Shown here: piece after piece, positions 24,201 through 37,273 of the stretch
How the letters are laid out: each line of letters opens with the position of its first letter
Numbering within the stretch: the stretch's first letter is position 1
Source: Cyclospora cayetanensis
Taxonomy: Eukaryota; Apicomplexa; Conoidasida; Eucoccidiorida; Eimeriidae
Assembly (NCBI RefSeq): GCF_002999335.1
Contig: NW_020312236.1
Span: 1-64,000, forward strand
Direction: 5' to 3'
Length of the DNA: 64,000 nt
Notes under the pieces: generated by a model
Seen by the model: only the letters and a program-made list of their open reading frames with translations
Told to the model about the DNA's origin: nothing
Databases searched by the model: none
Program-made: the position numbers and the translations under genes

Positions 24201-27200
24201 CATGCTCACGCTTTTAAAAGCAGCTGAGCCTAAGAACGGGCAAATATCAAAACATTTGTCGGCTAGCTGCTTCTTGCATTGGCAGCACTGACGCCACTGG
24301 ATGGACAAAGAATCTATTACCCTGATTGTTCAACTTGGCTTATAAACAATGGCGCACGTAGACACGATCTTCTGTGGCCGAACAGTCTTCAAGTGTTGAG
24401 CTTGCAATAAAGCTGTCTGTTTCCTTTCAGTACTGAACCTTTCGAGTTACGCAGGTCCTTGCTTCGTAATGGGCCGGAATTTAGACGTGGGCCAGCCACT
24501 TCGCTGAAAGCGTGAAACACAGGTTTATTTTACAGATGTGCGCTTATTACGTAGCTGCATTAATATTGCAAAACAGGAAAAACCTTTTCTGGCATAGGTC
24601 CTGCACGAGTTTCTAGGAGGAGTTAGCAGAACTCTCATAAAGCCTGGAAAGTCTACATGAGCGCAGTAGCCGAACTAGACGTGATTGCCACTTAGTCATG
24701 CTAAAGAGGCTCGAGAGAGCACTGAAACGCACTAGCAAGCGCCATTCAGGAGCGAGCTGTCGTTGGGGCCGAGGTTTATGGAGAGCAGCAATAGGAAAGC
24801 AGGGGAGAAAGCTTGAGTGGAGGTGCGGCATTTGTTTCAGGGGTGATAGGCCGCCGCTGCAATCCATCGCTAAAATGAGCTCGGTCTGCTATGGGGTCCG
24901 AAGAGGCTGCTGGAGCCGATTTGCAGAGAGCGAAATTTAAGGGAATCAGCAGAGGTTCTGTGTGCAGAGTATGAAAGCACTTTAAGGACCACAGTAACAC
25001 CACTGCCTTCGACGTTCTGGGGAACTGCAACTTTCATTCCTCAAGTGTTCCCTACCCCAAATTGTAAGGAGACCTTGGGATATGCAGCACACCGCTAGCT
25101 ATGGCTATTCGCAATGCAACTTTTCTTTGGGAGCTCGCGAGTGGCGAAGGTCCGCTATTGATGCTAGGAAGGGTGGTTCACAGCTGAGTACTTAGTCTAT
25201 TGGTAGAGTGGGCTGGTTATCTGAGGACCTTCGTGATACTTCATGCACCGGAAGTCTGTAACTGAATTATTATTAGTGGAGCGTCCCACAAGCAACTAGA
25301 ATATATGATTAACAATGAAAAGTCAAAATCATTTGCGAGATGCATTCACCACGAGACTTCGAACAACAGCCCTTGACCATAGCAATAGGCGGCCCCAAAG
25401 CATGCTGTCCACAGGAACGTAGCCGAGCAATAGGCTACTGGTTCACAATGAAGCCATTCTTAGGGAGCACCCGATGAGAAAACCTGTGCGTACAACGTTC
25501 ACGCTGCTACCACCACCAGACTTTCTGCGACGTCATCATAACAACGATTAATATGGTTTAAAACCCGCATATTGATTCTCAAAAGAGTAAGCAGCTCCCC
25601 CATCGGCGTAAGAGCTGCCACATGGACTTTAGGACTCTCTCAAAATCGTTCATTGCTTCATCTGTTCTGGGGGCGAAATTCACAAAACCAATGCTCTATG
25701 TGCCTTCCAAGTGGCGTAGATCCAGCTCTCTATGCTGCAGTATCGGCAAATGCTACGAAGTTCCCGTCTGTGTTCACATGCAATACACCATTAGGTGTAC
25801 ACTACCTGTTTCCCCAACGAGTCCACTAATGCTAATGCTTAGTATACTCTACCTTAGAGGCAACATCCCAAAGTCATAATAAGTGCTAGAACTTGGTCGT
25901 TTTCCCTATTTGTTAAGAACCACCAGGCGTCTTGTAGGTGACCACGCTGGTGCAAGCCGGAACGCACCATTGACTACTACCGAAACGGCTATGAAGTATC
26001 ATGGTGTTACATCGACATACTCACTTCAGCAACTATCTTTCCAAGCGAATCAGTATTTATATACTTATTTGATGCCTGGTTCCATAACGCTCACGGCTGC
26101 ATATTCATGAGTCTGCTCCCAAAATAAGCGAATTGTCAATGGATTATGCGGGCCTGTTGATGATTTTACTTCCCGCGATTCTAGTACCACACGTGTAATG
26201 CGCACCGATATTATACACAATGCTGAGCATCATGAGGGAACCGGATCAACTGACCCCTAAATCCATGCATGAGCAGCACTCATAGGCCAAACCTAGGTTC
26301 CTCAGGCCACATGCCTTCTATCTGTACACGCTCACAAGGGTCAAGAGTGTCCTTAGTTGGGCCTCCAGGAAGCACTAGGCACTTACATGTGGCAAGTCAC
26401 GAAGTTACTACATACTGGATTGCTGACGATACAACATGCTCAATCGGGCAACTCACTGCTGAACGATAGTGGATGTTTGTCGGCATCCCCGAAAGTTTAG
26501 ACCTAAAAACCAGACTACTCTTTTAGACATACAGTAAGTCTACATATTATACGAGCAAAGATACCGAATTATTTATACGAGTACAGGACTACGTAACAAT
26601 ACCGATGCTAACGTCTTAGCTCGACGCATCCGCGAAGAACTTTGCAAAAATGATGTCGCCACATCTCCAAGCGCCTACAGCAGTCATTTCATGAAAACAC
26701 TAGCCGAAGGACTAAATTGCTCCGTAGCTTCATCGCTAGATTGAAGTACAAACCTTCGTTTATGTATGTAAAACGGCTAGAAGATATCAAGTTGGGACCT
26801 CCTTGAAGATACCTTCCTCAAAAACGATAAACAGTCAATGTCAAAATTTTTACTTTTCCAAAAAATTCGATTCTTCTATATAGTTGTGAAGCCAGATGTT
26901 TGCCTCCTATTTCACTGGCTCGTGCTCCCATCTGGCGGGCAGCCCCGTAGTCTGCTTTAAAAGCACAGGAGTAATTTTGTTTCATACGTGGGGCCAGGGA
27001 TCTAGTAGCGTACTTTGGGCAATGTGCACACCTGTAAGTACTGCCACAGACAAACAAGCCCTGGATGAACTCAGGCAATACGATCAAACTTCACTCTTCG
27101 CTGCGTCCTGGGCCAGCCACGTACTATGTGACTTCTCTCTGAAGGCTGCATGCACCGCCAACTGTGGGCTAGAAGGAATTTTGTAAATTCTTTCTCTTTC

Positions 27201-28715
27201 GCATTTTATTTTATGCTGCTGCATACATGGAAAGTGAGCAATTAGAAACGCAGACAAGCACGAGTGACCTCCTTCGAGCAAAGTCTCAATGACATAGCCG
27301 AGCCCGTTATGCTTTTGATGGTATCGCTTGTAAGGAGGGGATACCATACATCTTCCTACTGGCATAAAAGCCTAAAACATCTCATCCGCTACATGTTGCA
27401 CGATTTACAGTCCCTAGGCATGTGCCTTTAGCGCCGTGCTGCGAACAAGAGGTTTGCCGTACATCAAAGTAGCTACCTCTACTTCGTTCCCTGTGGATAA
27501 ACGTGCATTGCCTGTTTATTCTGATTCGTAACATGCAAAAACCATTACATATGGTATTCCCGATTTGGCCTTTACTTAGGCTGTGATGGCGCCACCCTGG
27601 GGTGTACAGGGATACGATATTGTTTTTGCCCTGTGGTACGCTGTATGCGCAGGCGTGTGCAGACTGCATCGCACTGGCCAGGACAAGTGCGGTCTCAGCT
27701 CTGCAGACCGGGGTGGTGCTAAGTCTTGGTACACCCATGCAATAGGAAGTTAAGAGCTTAAAGCTCGTCATAGGTGTTGTTCATTGTGGAGGTGTGTTTT
27801 ACGTTAGTAGTATGCCGACTGAGGATGGGCAGTTTTCTGGGTATACAGGCTTCTCTCGCCCCATAGGAGCAAATTCAGAAAGCACAGAACGAATGCCGAA
27901 CCATTATCTAACCTGCATTGCACAGTACATGTGTTTTGCAATTGATCACTAGAGGTGTCTACCGGATGGATAAGGAATTGAGGGTCAGCTTGTTGCCGTA
28001 CGTGCATGGATTCGAATGAGCGCTGTGCTTTGCCTAGTTCCCTGGCTAGTTCATAGAGCACGAGGGCGAATTTGTAATCGTTGTCACCGCAAATTGCCGG
28101 AATTTTCTCTGTGCAACTGTGGCTTGCTCTAAACGTTCACAAGGTTTTTCTGTAATCACCTTGCAGAATATCTAGCCCCACTCCCATAGAAGGTTGCGTA
28201 GTACCTACTGTATTCAGTCAATAAGAGAAGTGGTTGTAAAATAGTGTATCTGGTGCCTAAACATGTTTAAACGCCTTACTTTCCATGGCTGGGAAGCAGT
28301 CGGGGAAGTGCATCAACAGGCTATCCGTCATATCTGTGGAACTTTGAGACAACCCTTTCGAAGAGCTCTCCTGCTGTATTAGGTGGACACTTGGCTGTTC
28401 ACTTAATATCTTACACTCGGATAGATCTAAGGTAAGTAGCAGTGAGTTAACAACGTGCCTACTTGCAGAGTGTCGCAGTAAGCTGTTATATCCACTTCGT
28501 GAGATACGCTTGCATGATACCTTTTATAGTTAGCTATTCATGTGATTCTGAGGCAGTGAGAAGCAAGCACTGTGATTAAAAGGTATACAAGATCCACTAC
28601 AAACTGACACAACTCCTGTGGGTATGTACCCGTTGCTCCTTGCAGGATAAGAAATCCAATAGGAAGATAAAGTTGCCATGAAGTAATCTGCTTGCTTTTT
28701 CGACTGAAGTAAAAC
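21208..28715. other. intergenic stretch, nothing supported
   Basis: About 7.5 kb without a gene I can support. Several open frames of 60-130 codons occur on both strands, for example near 23226-23578, 25572-25879, 26896-27186 and 27382-27771. They overlap in different frames, have no domain signature and are not connected by phase-consistent splice sites. An 18-base segment at 26929-26946 is the exact reverse complement of 19877-19894; nothing around it indicates a full repeat element. Confidence 0.4.
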
Positions 28716-30714
28716 ATGCAAAGCAGATCAAAGGGAAGCGAGAAACGGAAGCCACTGGCGCGTCAGAAAGCAGCCATTTGGCCTCTCCTACTTCAGACTG
28801 CTGTCATAGCTGCAGTCTTCCTTTCATACCGAATTGATGAATTGCGCCCTCATGAAGGCATGGCTTATAGCTTCCACGCTGCCTTGGAAGATCAGACCGA
28901 TGACCTTTTTTATTGTAGCGCTACAAATGCAAAAAAAGAAAACAGCCGACAGGAGGAAGAGTGCATTCCGTGCCCTGCTAACGCGGACTGTGTAGATGGC
29001 AAAATGGCCTGCAACACTGGCTACAGACTTCATACAGATGCATCTCAGGAGCCACAAATTCTAGCAGCCGCAACATGCGTGGAAGATTTAGCATCCAAGG
29101 CAAAAGCGGCGGAAGTGCTACACTTGATCACAGAACTTCTGAGGGAGCGCCAGGGAAGGCACGAGTGCGGACTCCCTCTAGACCCTCTCTGCAGTCCTTC
29201 AGATCACGGGGGAAGAAAACCGTGGAGTGATTCGATAAAGGCAATGTGCTTCAGCCCTGGACTTACTCGCTGGCAGATGCATTTCCACCCGGATATTGCT
29301 TCGTCTATAGCCAACGAAGCTGTCTACCACTGGCTTTTTAACCACCTTTTAACTCCAGAATCCGCTGCAGAATTCGATATTGAGGTCGGCTGTCCACGCC
29401 AGCTAGATTGAAACCGCCAAACCTGCAGATCTGTTACACGATAAGACACTTGAAGCAGCAATCTGGCAAAAACGCTCTGAGCCGTTCCACTTCTGTGTGT
29501 AGGCACCACTAACGATTTACGCTTCTGAAATAGGCAACTTCACACTTTCGGAGTATTGCCTCGAATGTGCGCCCCATGCCCATTAGGTAGAGAAGCACTA
29601 TTTGTTTGTGCCTCTTGCGAACCCGGTGGAATTCCCTGAGCTCCATGAACGTCTCGTGAAAGAACAAAGCAGGTCAAGAGGGATTACATACACCTACACA
29701 TATAAAGGGTCCGATCTTCGGAGGCCATTCTCTTGCAGAATATCTGCATCAGTTCAAAACAATTTGCTTCCAATGTTAACGGTGATGGCGGTTGCTTTGG
29801 CATGTAGCTATCTTTCCCAGGGCGTCTACATACGTTACTACGTTAGGAAAGAGGTGCTCAGTCTAATCCGCCTGTATTCTCGTACTGCCGAAGGCTTCCC
29901 CGTAGCTCCTGGGATTTCTACAGAAGATATATACAAGCTATTGGCCTCCCAATTAGCCAGTAAAGGCACGCTTACGCGGCTGATCCTCAAAAAAAAACTT
30001 ACACTTGGACGAGTGGATGAAGCATGCCACGATCTGCTCTATAGTCCCAATACAAGAGTGCACGCGTATCAATTACATGAGGCCAACCACTGGTGGGCAG
30101 AGGAACAAGCGCCACCTTTGAATCCTCATAAGAGAGATACGGCAAACGGGAATTCAAACTCAAAGTTGGCTACCACCTGCCCAGCATTTGAATCAGTCCA
30201 GCACCCTCCCACAACCAGTACCCATAGCTTTGGCGCCGCCACAGTGCATCAGTGGAACCGTGTCAGCCCGCAGCCTAGAGAGCACGGCAACACTATTGGC
30301 CATCCCTGGCAACGAATGGACTACCAAGTCTCGGGTCTAGCATATGCTGACCGGCTCCCGCAGGTGACCAATCTAGTATTGTACGACATGCTAAACCCAT
30401 TTGTGAAACAGCTTCAAGATGACTTTTGTGCAGTATCAAGTATTTGATAGCCCATTCAAATTCAGAAAATGGCGTGTAGAGATGCCACCAAGGTACGTAA
30501 TGTAGTGGATTTACGTTATGATATGTGCGTGGCTAATGGTTGCGTACAGCGGATGATTCGTAGAGTTCCTGACTCATCATGCACTGAAAAGCCAACGAGA
30601 GGACTGGATGACTATTTGGGTCTCATAAAAGAATATCGAGAGCTCCAGCAAGCTAGCCACAGAATCAGTGCTGAGCTTGCAAGACAAACAGAACTCCGAA
30701 GCTCTGGTACGTGA
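28716..30714 (+). CDS. MAN1/Src1 (MSC-domain) inner nuclear membrane protein
   Basis: Three exons with agreeing phases (28716-29384, 29587-30432, 30550-30714) give about 559 residues. A stop two codons upstream of the ATG supports the start. A transmembrane helix at about 20-38 is followed by the luminal MSC hallmark: ECIPCPANADC (residues 82-92), CNTGY (99-103), a conserved Cys at 121, a helical region and ECG at 150-152. After about 130 more luminal residues comes a second helix (about 282-301), then a basic winged-helix-like C-terminal part with paired Trp residues (HWWAEE) and a short coiled-coil tail. MSC proteins of the MAN1/LEM2/Heh family sit in the inner nuclear membrane, with both ends in the nucleoplasm, and tether chromatin and help seal the envelope. 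The usual N-terminal LEM or HeH domain is absent: only about 19 residues precede the first helix. Intron 1 (about 200 bases) uses a weak donor, GAG|GTCGGC. The family call is from motif spacing and topology. Confidence 0.75.
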
Positions 30715-33700
30715 AACGCCAAGAGAAATGTTGTATAAAAGTGTGCTGTACTGTGGCTGGGCCCCTAAACAAGATATTGGCGAGGGGACGCGGGGTCTCT
30801 CTCTAGCATAGAGCAAACGAGTCCATATGCATACGGCGAGTTAGCCGTGAAGCTCTGCCATCGTGTCGCACGTTGCAGCTGCCAAGCACTCAGCTCAACA
30901 TACTGCTGGAACTAATACATGCTACTGTGCACGAATCGAAGTGCCTCAACGTACGACATGGAATACTCGCCACCTCGTCAATACACCGACAATATGTAGG
31001 CCCACGCAGTGCCGGCTCCAGATCTAGTGTGATACAGACTAGTAAAAATAGTTACGAACGCGTAGTCTTAATATTGCTCCACAAATGCACTCGTGTAATT
31101 GCGGCAATTACGCGTATCTCAGTGTAAAGTACTGATTGGTGTTTTATGGTTTCTTTCAAATTGAGCTTGAGAAAGCAGTGCACTGAGGGCAATTTGAGCA
31201 GAACACATAACACATGAGAAAGAAATGTCCAGTGGGAACAGACCAGATACCACTTAGAATCGCTTTGGTCCACTGTGGTCTAACAGCTATGGCTGATTGG
31301 ACACTCAGTCCCATGACTTTTAGACATATGCGGGCATTCCACAAGGCGTAGTGCTAGGCGTGAAGAACGGGCAACAAATCTTAAAGGTTCCGAGCTCTTC
31401 AGCACACATTTTGGTGCTAGGTGTACCGAGTAGAGCGTGGACTATTACAGTACCAACTGCACCTGTGTTGGCAGACAACGACCCTTGACCCCTGTAACCT
31501 ATAGGAATGCTTTACCGCAGTGGGTTGAATAATCTGTATTCAATGCCATATTAGAAAAGATATCAAGCTTTATGTGAGGCTGGCTATGGCATCTAACACG
31601 TGTGCCAATATTTCGTACTGCTAGAGCCGCATCGGATTTGGTATACCCAACAAATCGTACAACAATTTACACTGGAAAAAGCGCTGAATTACCCGACCTT
31701 TAATCACCAGAAAGGCAGCAAAGCGTGGCTTCTAAGATGAGAAACACCGCAGCGTAAGCTTTCGCTTTGGTGCTGCACAATATTTAATCGTCCAGCCGCC
31801 TCTTCATTTTATTCCTAGGGAGGGAGGGCACTGTAGGGCTTTGGGATAGCGAGTAGTGATACTAGGCTAAACCCAGGAAATGTGAGAGGTATCAGCATTA
31901 AATACTCGTTTTCGTGTTTTCCAGTGTTTATTACAGCCGATTGCGGTGTATGCTATTACTACGCATACTACTAAGCCAAAGACAAACAGCCCTACCTACG
32001 AATGGCTTGGGCCGCGCAGTAACTGACTTTCAGGATATGGATTTTTAGGAACAGAACCGAAGTGTCTTGGCTGCAACAAGCTTTCTAAGGAGCTATCAGT
32101 CCGACAGTCTCGTTTGTTCACGTTATGTGCTGTTTTAAGGTATGCTGCCAAGTAATGCAGACACTCGAGAACATGCAAGCTATACTGACGAAAATGCCGC
32201 AAACTGAAACCTAGGGTAGTTCGTCGGATTCCTCACTGTCCTACTGTGGTTATCTGAGGAGACAAAAGGGGAAGCATGGCAATAGCATGCCTACAGTCTC
32301 CATCGTGTGCTTTGAGGCGCGCTGAAAACATGATCGGTGCAGCGGCCAAAACAGTGATGGGCAAAAACCCGTGTTCCGCCTTTTATTCCATGATTCCCCT
32401 CCCGAAGTTTTGGACGCTTTTGGATATATCCCCGTGTCGTTAAGAAAATTCACTACAATTACGGCTTTACTGTAAGCTTTGCAGTTAGCCGTGCACTTGG
32501 CTCTTTTCTGCCTACCTATATTTCCGCAAGGAGAAGTCAGTGTGAGGCTTTGGGATGGTGTGTCCAAAAACCAAGCTGTAGTAAGAAAATACACTAAATT
32601 TGGCTTTACAAATGACCCGCGTACTATTCTTCGCTTATTAGAGCCGATTGGGGTGCAGGCTGTTGATCTAAATATTATGATTATAAGCGTTGCATGTTCT
32701 AGTGTAATAAGGCTATGAACAATATTCAGCATTTGCAGCATGAGATAGTAGCCGATACTAGAAGCAATGATTGCTTATTCGGATGCGGGGGCTTTGTGGG
32801 AGACAACTCTCCTTGGGCTCCACTCATGGTGCATCTGGGACTGACCCAAGCTAGGCCCTTGACAATTTCCGTTTTCATGTGTTTGAAAGACATTCTGTAA
32901 TGCGATGTACACCTTCTCCTTTGCACTGTGCGGACAATCATGCAGTGAGCTAAGAGAAAGAAGAACTGGCAAAGTTCTAGGGTAGTTCGCTATGGTCACC
33001 AGAGGGGTGCCCACGAGCCTGGGAATAGAGATAGGGAAGCCAGATAGCAGAATTTCTACATCTCCCGCATTTTCTAGACTGAAGCTAAGGTTTCTAAAAT
33101 ATCAGTGGACAAGTTTGGCGCTTAGAAAGATGAGATCATGCTGGGCTGCCTTCGAATTCTTTAATAACTGTACCTATCTTCATTTCAGCATACCCTACCC
33201 TTGTGTAAGGGCATTGTAAGGGGATTTCGGGCTCAGCCGCGGAAAATCAATTTCAGCTCTACAGAACACAAGTTGGCGTTGGGGCTCCGCGCCTGCCAAG
33301 GACTGCTTTCTATTGCTACTGCGGTAGGAACAAGGATTAGGTAGGCCCAACGGAGCTTCTAAGGACCATTGTGATGGTTATTGCCCAGCAATATATAATT
33401 GACTGAGTTTTAGGGCTGCACACAATCCTACTGGTAGTTAAGGGTATTTGCTCAAGAGAGGAACAATTTTCTAGCAGAAAAACTCACCATCTAGAGATAG
33501 CATGTCGAATTACAAGAAAACTCCTGAACAAACAGTCTACTGGCGACTTTCAGAGAGTGATTAAGGGCCTTGTGGATAGTTATTACGGCCCTACCAGGCT
33601 CGAATGCACCATCGAAAGGCGCCGCACGTCAACGACAGCTTGACCTTCTACTATCTTACTACGTCCCTTCACAAACGAAAGCCCCACCAACGACAAGATA

Positions 33701-34436
33701 TTCCTGGAAATGCGTTTTTTATGAGTTCCGGTGCTTCCTTAAGCCTCCAAGCTACAGCTCTCACGTTCACTAGCCGGTTGCACCGCACCTAAAAGTCAGA
33801 CCTAGGATGAAGAACAAAGATGTCTGTCACTAAAGATGATTTAATGCCGCAAGCAAGCAGCTGAATTTATGCACGATCACCACTTAAAAGCTGTTTGGTC
33901 CTCGCGCAACCTTCAGCGGGCTAAGTATTCCGTAGGCACTTTCAGCTACACTTACGATTGACTAGGAACAAGAAAAGAAGTGACTAATTAGTTTGTATGT
34001 TCGTAGATTAATACTACGTGCAGGATACTATGAGCCTAATGCAAAAATCCGCGAAGTTTTCTCTAACTAGCTGGGAATGCTCGGAGTTTGTGGAAGGTGC
34101 AGCTACGCGCACCGTAGTTTTCCCTTTCCCCTCATATCGGAGCCCTGAAACGCGCTGGCAGAGGAATGCAAATCGTCCCTGAGGAGACTATCGATGGCTT
34201 CCAATTAAGTGTGCTTTGAGTCTAGAATCATGCATATCCCTATGGGGACTCTGGATGGTGCATGGCATTTTTACCACGTGGTTCCAAGGAGCTGTTCTCC
34301 GCTCATGCACTGGCTGTGAACGCTGTAGGATGTCTTGTTTCCCCTCATAAGCTACAGATTTAGCGAATCAATGCAGTAATATGATTCTTGCTGGCAGCAG
34401 TGGGGAAGAAAACACCTCGGGCGATGGAAGTAGAGG
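30715..34436. other. intergenic stretch, nothing supported
   Basis: No gene supported. The longest open frame is a 163-codon minus-strand frame at 32250-32741, without recognisable motifs, homology or splice partners, overlapped by open frames on the plus strand. Some other short frames are hydrophobic by chance composition. No RNA gene or repeat array was noticed. Confidence 0.4.
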
Positions 34437-35600
34437 GTGGTCAACGCCTTTCGGGGCAACAGAGGCCATTGCAACAGGTACGACCGAAGTAGCTCACAAA
34501 TGGATGAGATCCATGTTTCATTAGCGGATAAAATATTGACGGATTCGCGGATGAAGTTTTACCGACCAGAGAAGAACGGCAACCGTGAGGATGGCCAAGA
34601 ACTCGAAAAACATTTTAGCCGGTTGGAGTTGATGTACCTCGCGTTCTACTCGAAAGATGAAGGGAAATTAGTGAGCTTCCTGGCGGGTTCTTAAATAAAA
34701 ACAACACTTTAATGGCATCTCTATTCATGGCAGAAGTTTTTTCTGATGCTTTGCTACATTTCAAGCCTTCAATCAAGCCGTGACACCGGTTTATGCAGAG
34801 ACCAGCTCAACAGAAAGGTTAGGGAGACACGCTACTAAATACATCCGTTAAGCAGCTGTATCATCAGTAGTAAATTTTTCAACACTAAGCATTCCGGGAT
34901 GTGCCGCCACAGGTGTATCCGCGGGTGTACATGGTAACCCTTTATGGATGAACATACGGTCATCCCGGACTGACCCTCTCTGAAGCTATCGTTGTCTGTT
35001 TGGGGGATGCCAAGGACATCTTTACACTCTCGATAGGCCGTGAAATCCTGTTGCCGGACTGCAAGCAGCTGGATGTCTTAGCGGGTCTGCTCGTTACGGT
35101 GGATTTCTCGCATACTGACTGCCATCGGGAGTCGGCCTCCCCCTGATACAAGCTGACACTTGGGTTGAACACGCGTAGCACATGCAAGAGCGAAGTGAAA
35201 TATAATAAAATGGCCTATAATATCTGCTGCTGCAGGTGCGAGGCCTTAAACTCTACATGCACATCTTTGTGTTTGCAACAAGCTTTCCAGAGCCATATCA
35301 ACAGCAATGGCCCTTCTGGAAGGTCAGAGCAGTCTGGATTGTCGTTTGATAAGAAGTGGAGAGCGCCTTAACTCGCGAACGAGAGCTATCTCACACTACG
35401 TAGTGCAGTGGTAGACGCAACCATTCAACCTTGATGGAAATCTATCTACAGCGGCAAAGCTGAGTGCATCCAAAGAATTCTTGTACATTGTCTCAAGAAT
35501 GCAATGGAGCTTGAGAGCACTGGAGATGCTAATGGATATGAATGTTTGGCGGGCAACCGGTTATATAGTCCTCCTACTTTTAGTGCTCCTGAATCCTACA
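34437..35600 (+). CDS. partial spliced gene, putative membrane protein (fragmentary model)
   Basis: Several coding-like blocks follow one another. Block 1 (open from 34437, probably starting within it, to 34670) encodes a charged segment ending YSKDEGKL at donor AAATTA|GTGAGC. Block 2 (34734-34817) begins after a pyrimidine-rich acceptor and is open in phase 0 for 28 codons (KFFLMLCYISSL...) up to donor AGAAAG|GTTAGG; phases 1 to 2 agree. Block 3 (from about 34986) reads DAKDIFTLSIGREILLPDC and stays open to about 35140, but its phase does not match block 2, so a small exon is missing. Block 4 (35476-35600) encodes IVSRMQWSLRALEML, then a hydrophobic helix (GYIVLLLLVLLNPT), and ends at donor CCTACA|GTAAGC. 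The order Met-x-Trp, Leu-Arg-Ala, Trp, hydrophobic helix loosely recalls the entry to S1 of IP3/ryanodine-receptor channels. That likeness is weak and I do not assign the family. Confidence 0.45.
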
Positions 35601-36969
35601 GTAAGCCCCCTCTGCACGGACTTAAGTCGCTAAGAGCCTGGTGTGAGTCAATAGTTTACACGCCTTCTACTGCAACTAGCTCGCATCCAACGAGAATAGG
35701 GGTTAGTATTTTTCTTTAGGCTGTACTGCATCCCAACTCCTTTGCTGCCATATTCTGGAGGTGGCCTTTGGGAACAGGGAAGCGGCTGCGAAGCATTAGA
35801 AGGGGATCAGTACCCCACGGAGGGTCTGGATCATGCAGGCAACTAAGAAGACTGGTCTATCCCTGACTAAAGTTTTATTGAGGTGCCAAAGTTCAGGGTT
35901 ACATTACCAGAACCACGGTGGCCCTGCCCCTCTTGCAAGATAAAACAGCAGCCGCACAAATCAAGGCATCCCAGGGTACATACTCATCCACACAAGGTAT
36001 TATCCCATTTATCAAAAAATGAGTTGATCAACAATTAGTCTAAACTATAGAGTGAATCTACAGGTTGCACATGCAGTAGCAAATTAATGAAGCATGCGAC
36101 AAAGCAAACAGACCTAACACTAGAGTAGCAGAAGCTTGTATGTGTGTTTTTTGTGTTAATCCTTATCTGGTGGTTGGCTGTGCTTTTTTTGGTTCAATGA
36201 CCCGTTCGCTGCGTACGACAGTGCCTTCCCTGTGAGCCCTGCCACTACCCTTTCCAGTTCTTGCGAGATCTTACGGGTGCCAGCTAGAGTGCAGTGAATT
36301 AAAGGCGAGCTGCAAGCCTAGCTGGGAATCTGTTTCTTCTACGCTGGTAAGGTGTGCATATAATACCAGATCCCAGTTCCACGTATCAGACTATGTAATT
36401 CTGTCCTGCTGAGCGTTCCTCAGGGAAGCCAGGTTAATCTATCCTCAAAACAGTCATCAGGCGTGAACCCAGGGCTGCACACCAGATGCATGCATGCGTG
36501 AGAGAACCGTGGAAGTGGCTCTTGAGCGATTTCGGAAAAATTAATTTATCTTTAGCGATAAAAATACGGCCGGTTTTTTCTTTTTAGATGTGGGGATAAT
36601 CACATAGACGTCGCACTCGATAGCATTTTGCTCGCTTTGTGATATAGGTGGCACGCTGGAGCAACCATGAGATTTGAGGTTGATTTACAAAGCTGTATTT
36701 TGCGATGTATCTCCTTCTGGGATTGCGAGTCCGATACATGAATCTTGCTCATCGCCTTTCTACATCTATACCACAAAGAGGCAGCACATGCTGCATATCA
36801 GTACCGACTCTAAAGTCGCAGTGCATCGAATTATCCGTAAAAGCATTGTGAAGGGCCTTCACTGCCACTTCCACCGGGTTGCAGTGAAGTACTGTAACAC
36901 CTTATGTGGTTCTGCATGCCGAGTCACAACGACGACAAAAAGAAGTAGCACCATGCTTCTCCTGTTCAG

Positions 36970-37273
36970 TTCCTCGAGTTCACTGAACGTAATTGTACAA
37001 GATGCCCGAAACATTATGATGCTGCTTAAATCTGTGGTTATCTATTTTTTGTTGGTCGTTCTCGCGGGTCTTATAACAGCCTACATGGTAGGAAAATATA
37101 ATGGAGGCCTTTCTATCCTGAGAAGCAAGAGGGCCACAGAGTCTAGTGCCGCTTATTCCCCCTTTTACCCAGGTACTTGCGCAGAACTTGATGCCGCTCC
37201 TGCGTCAGCATCAGATTTAACAAGAACACAAGTGGGTAAGAATGCAAGAAGTGGCTCAGGGTACATTAGCTAG
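36970..37273 (+). CDS. putative transmembrane exon, possibly of the 34.4-35.6 kb gene
   Basis: An open frame on the plus strand carries one clear membrane helix (about KSVVIYFLLVVLAGLITAYM) preceded by SLNVIVQDARN and followed by a Cys-containing segment. A usable acceptor, CTTCTCCTGTTCAG, precedes 36970, and donors GTACTT (37172) or GTAAGA (37236) lie inside the frame before the stop at 37273. It could be a later exon of the gene begun at 34437, where the layout Leu-Asn-Val-Ile then a helix would suit S5 of an IP3-receptor-like channel, or a separate small membrane protein. No pore signature that would decide this was found downstream. The frame stays open upstream to 36674, but that part looks non-coding. 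Confidence 0.35.

Noticed and set aside
27382..27771. 129-codon minus-strand open frame.
   Set aside because: No domain signature, no splice context, composition like surrounding non-coding DNA.
32250..32741. 163-codon minus-strand open frame.
   Set aside because: No recognisable motif, opposite strand also open in part, no neighbouring exons with matching phase.
35385..35475. tRNA-like A-box (GTGCAGTGGTAGACGC) with a possible anticodon stem.
   Set aside because: No T-arm sequence, position 33 of the anticodon loop is not U, and no acceptor stem can be paired.
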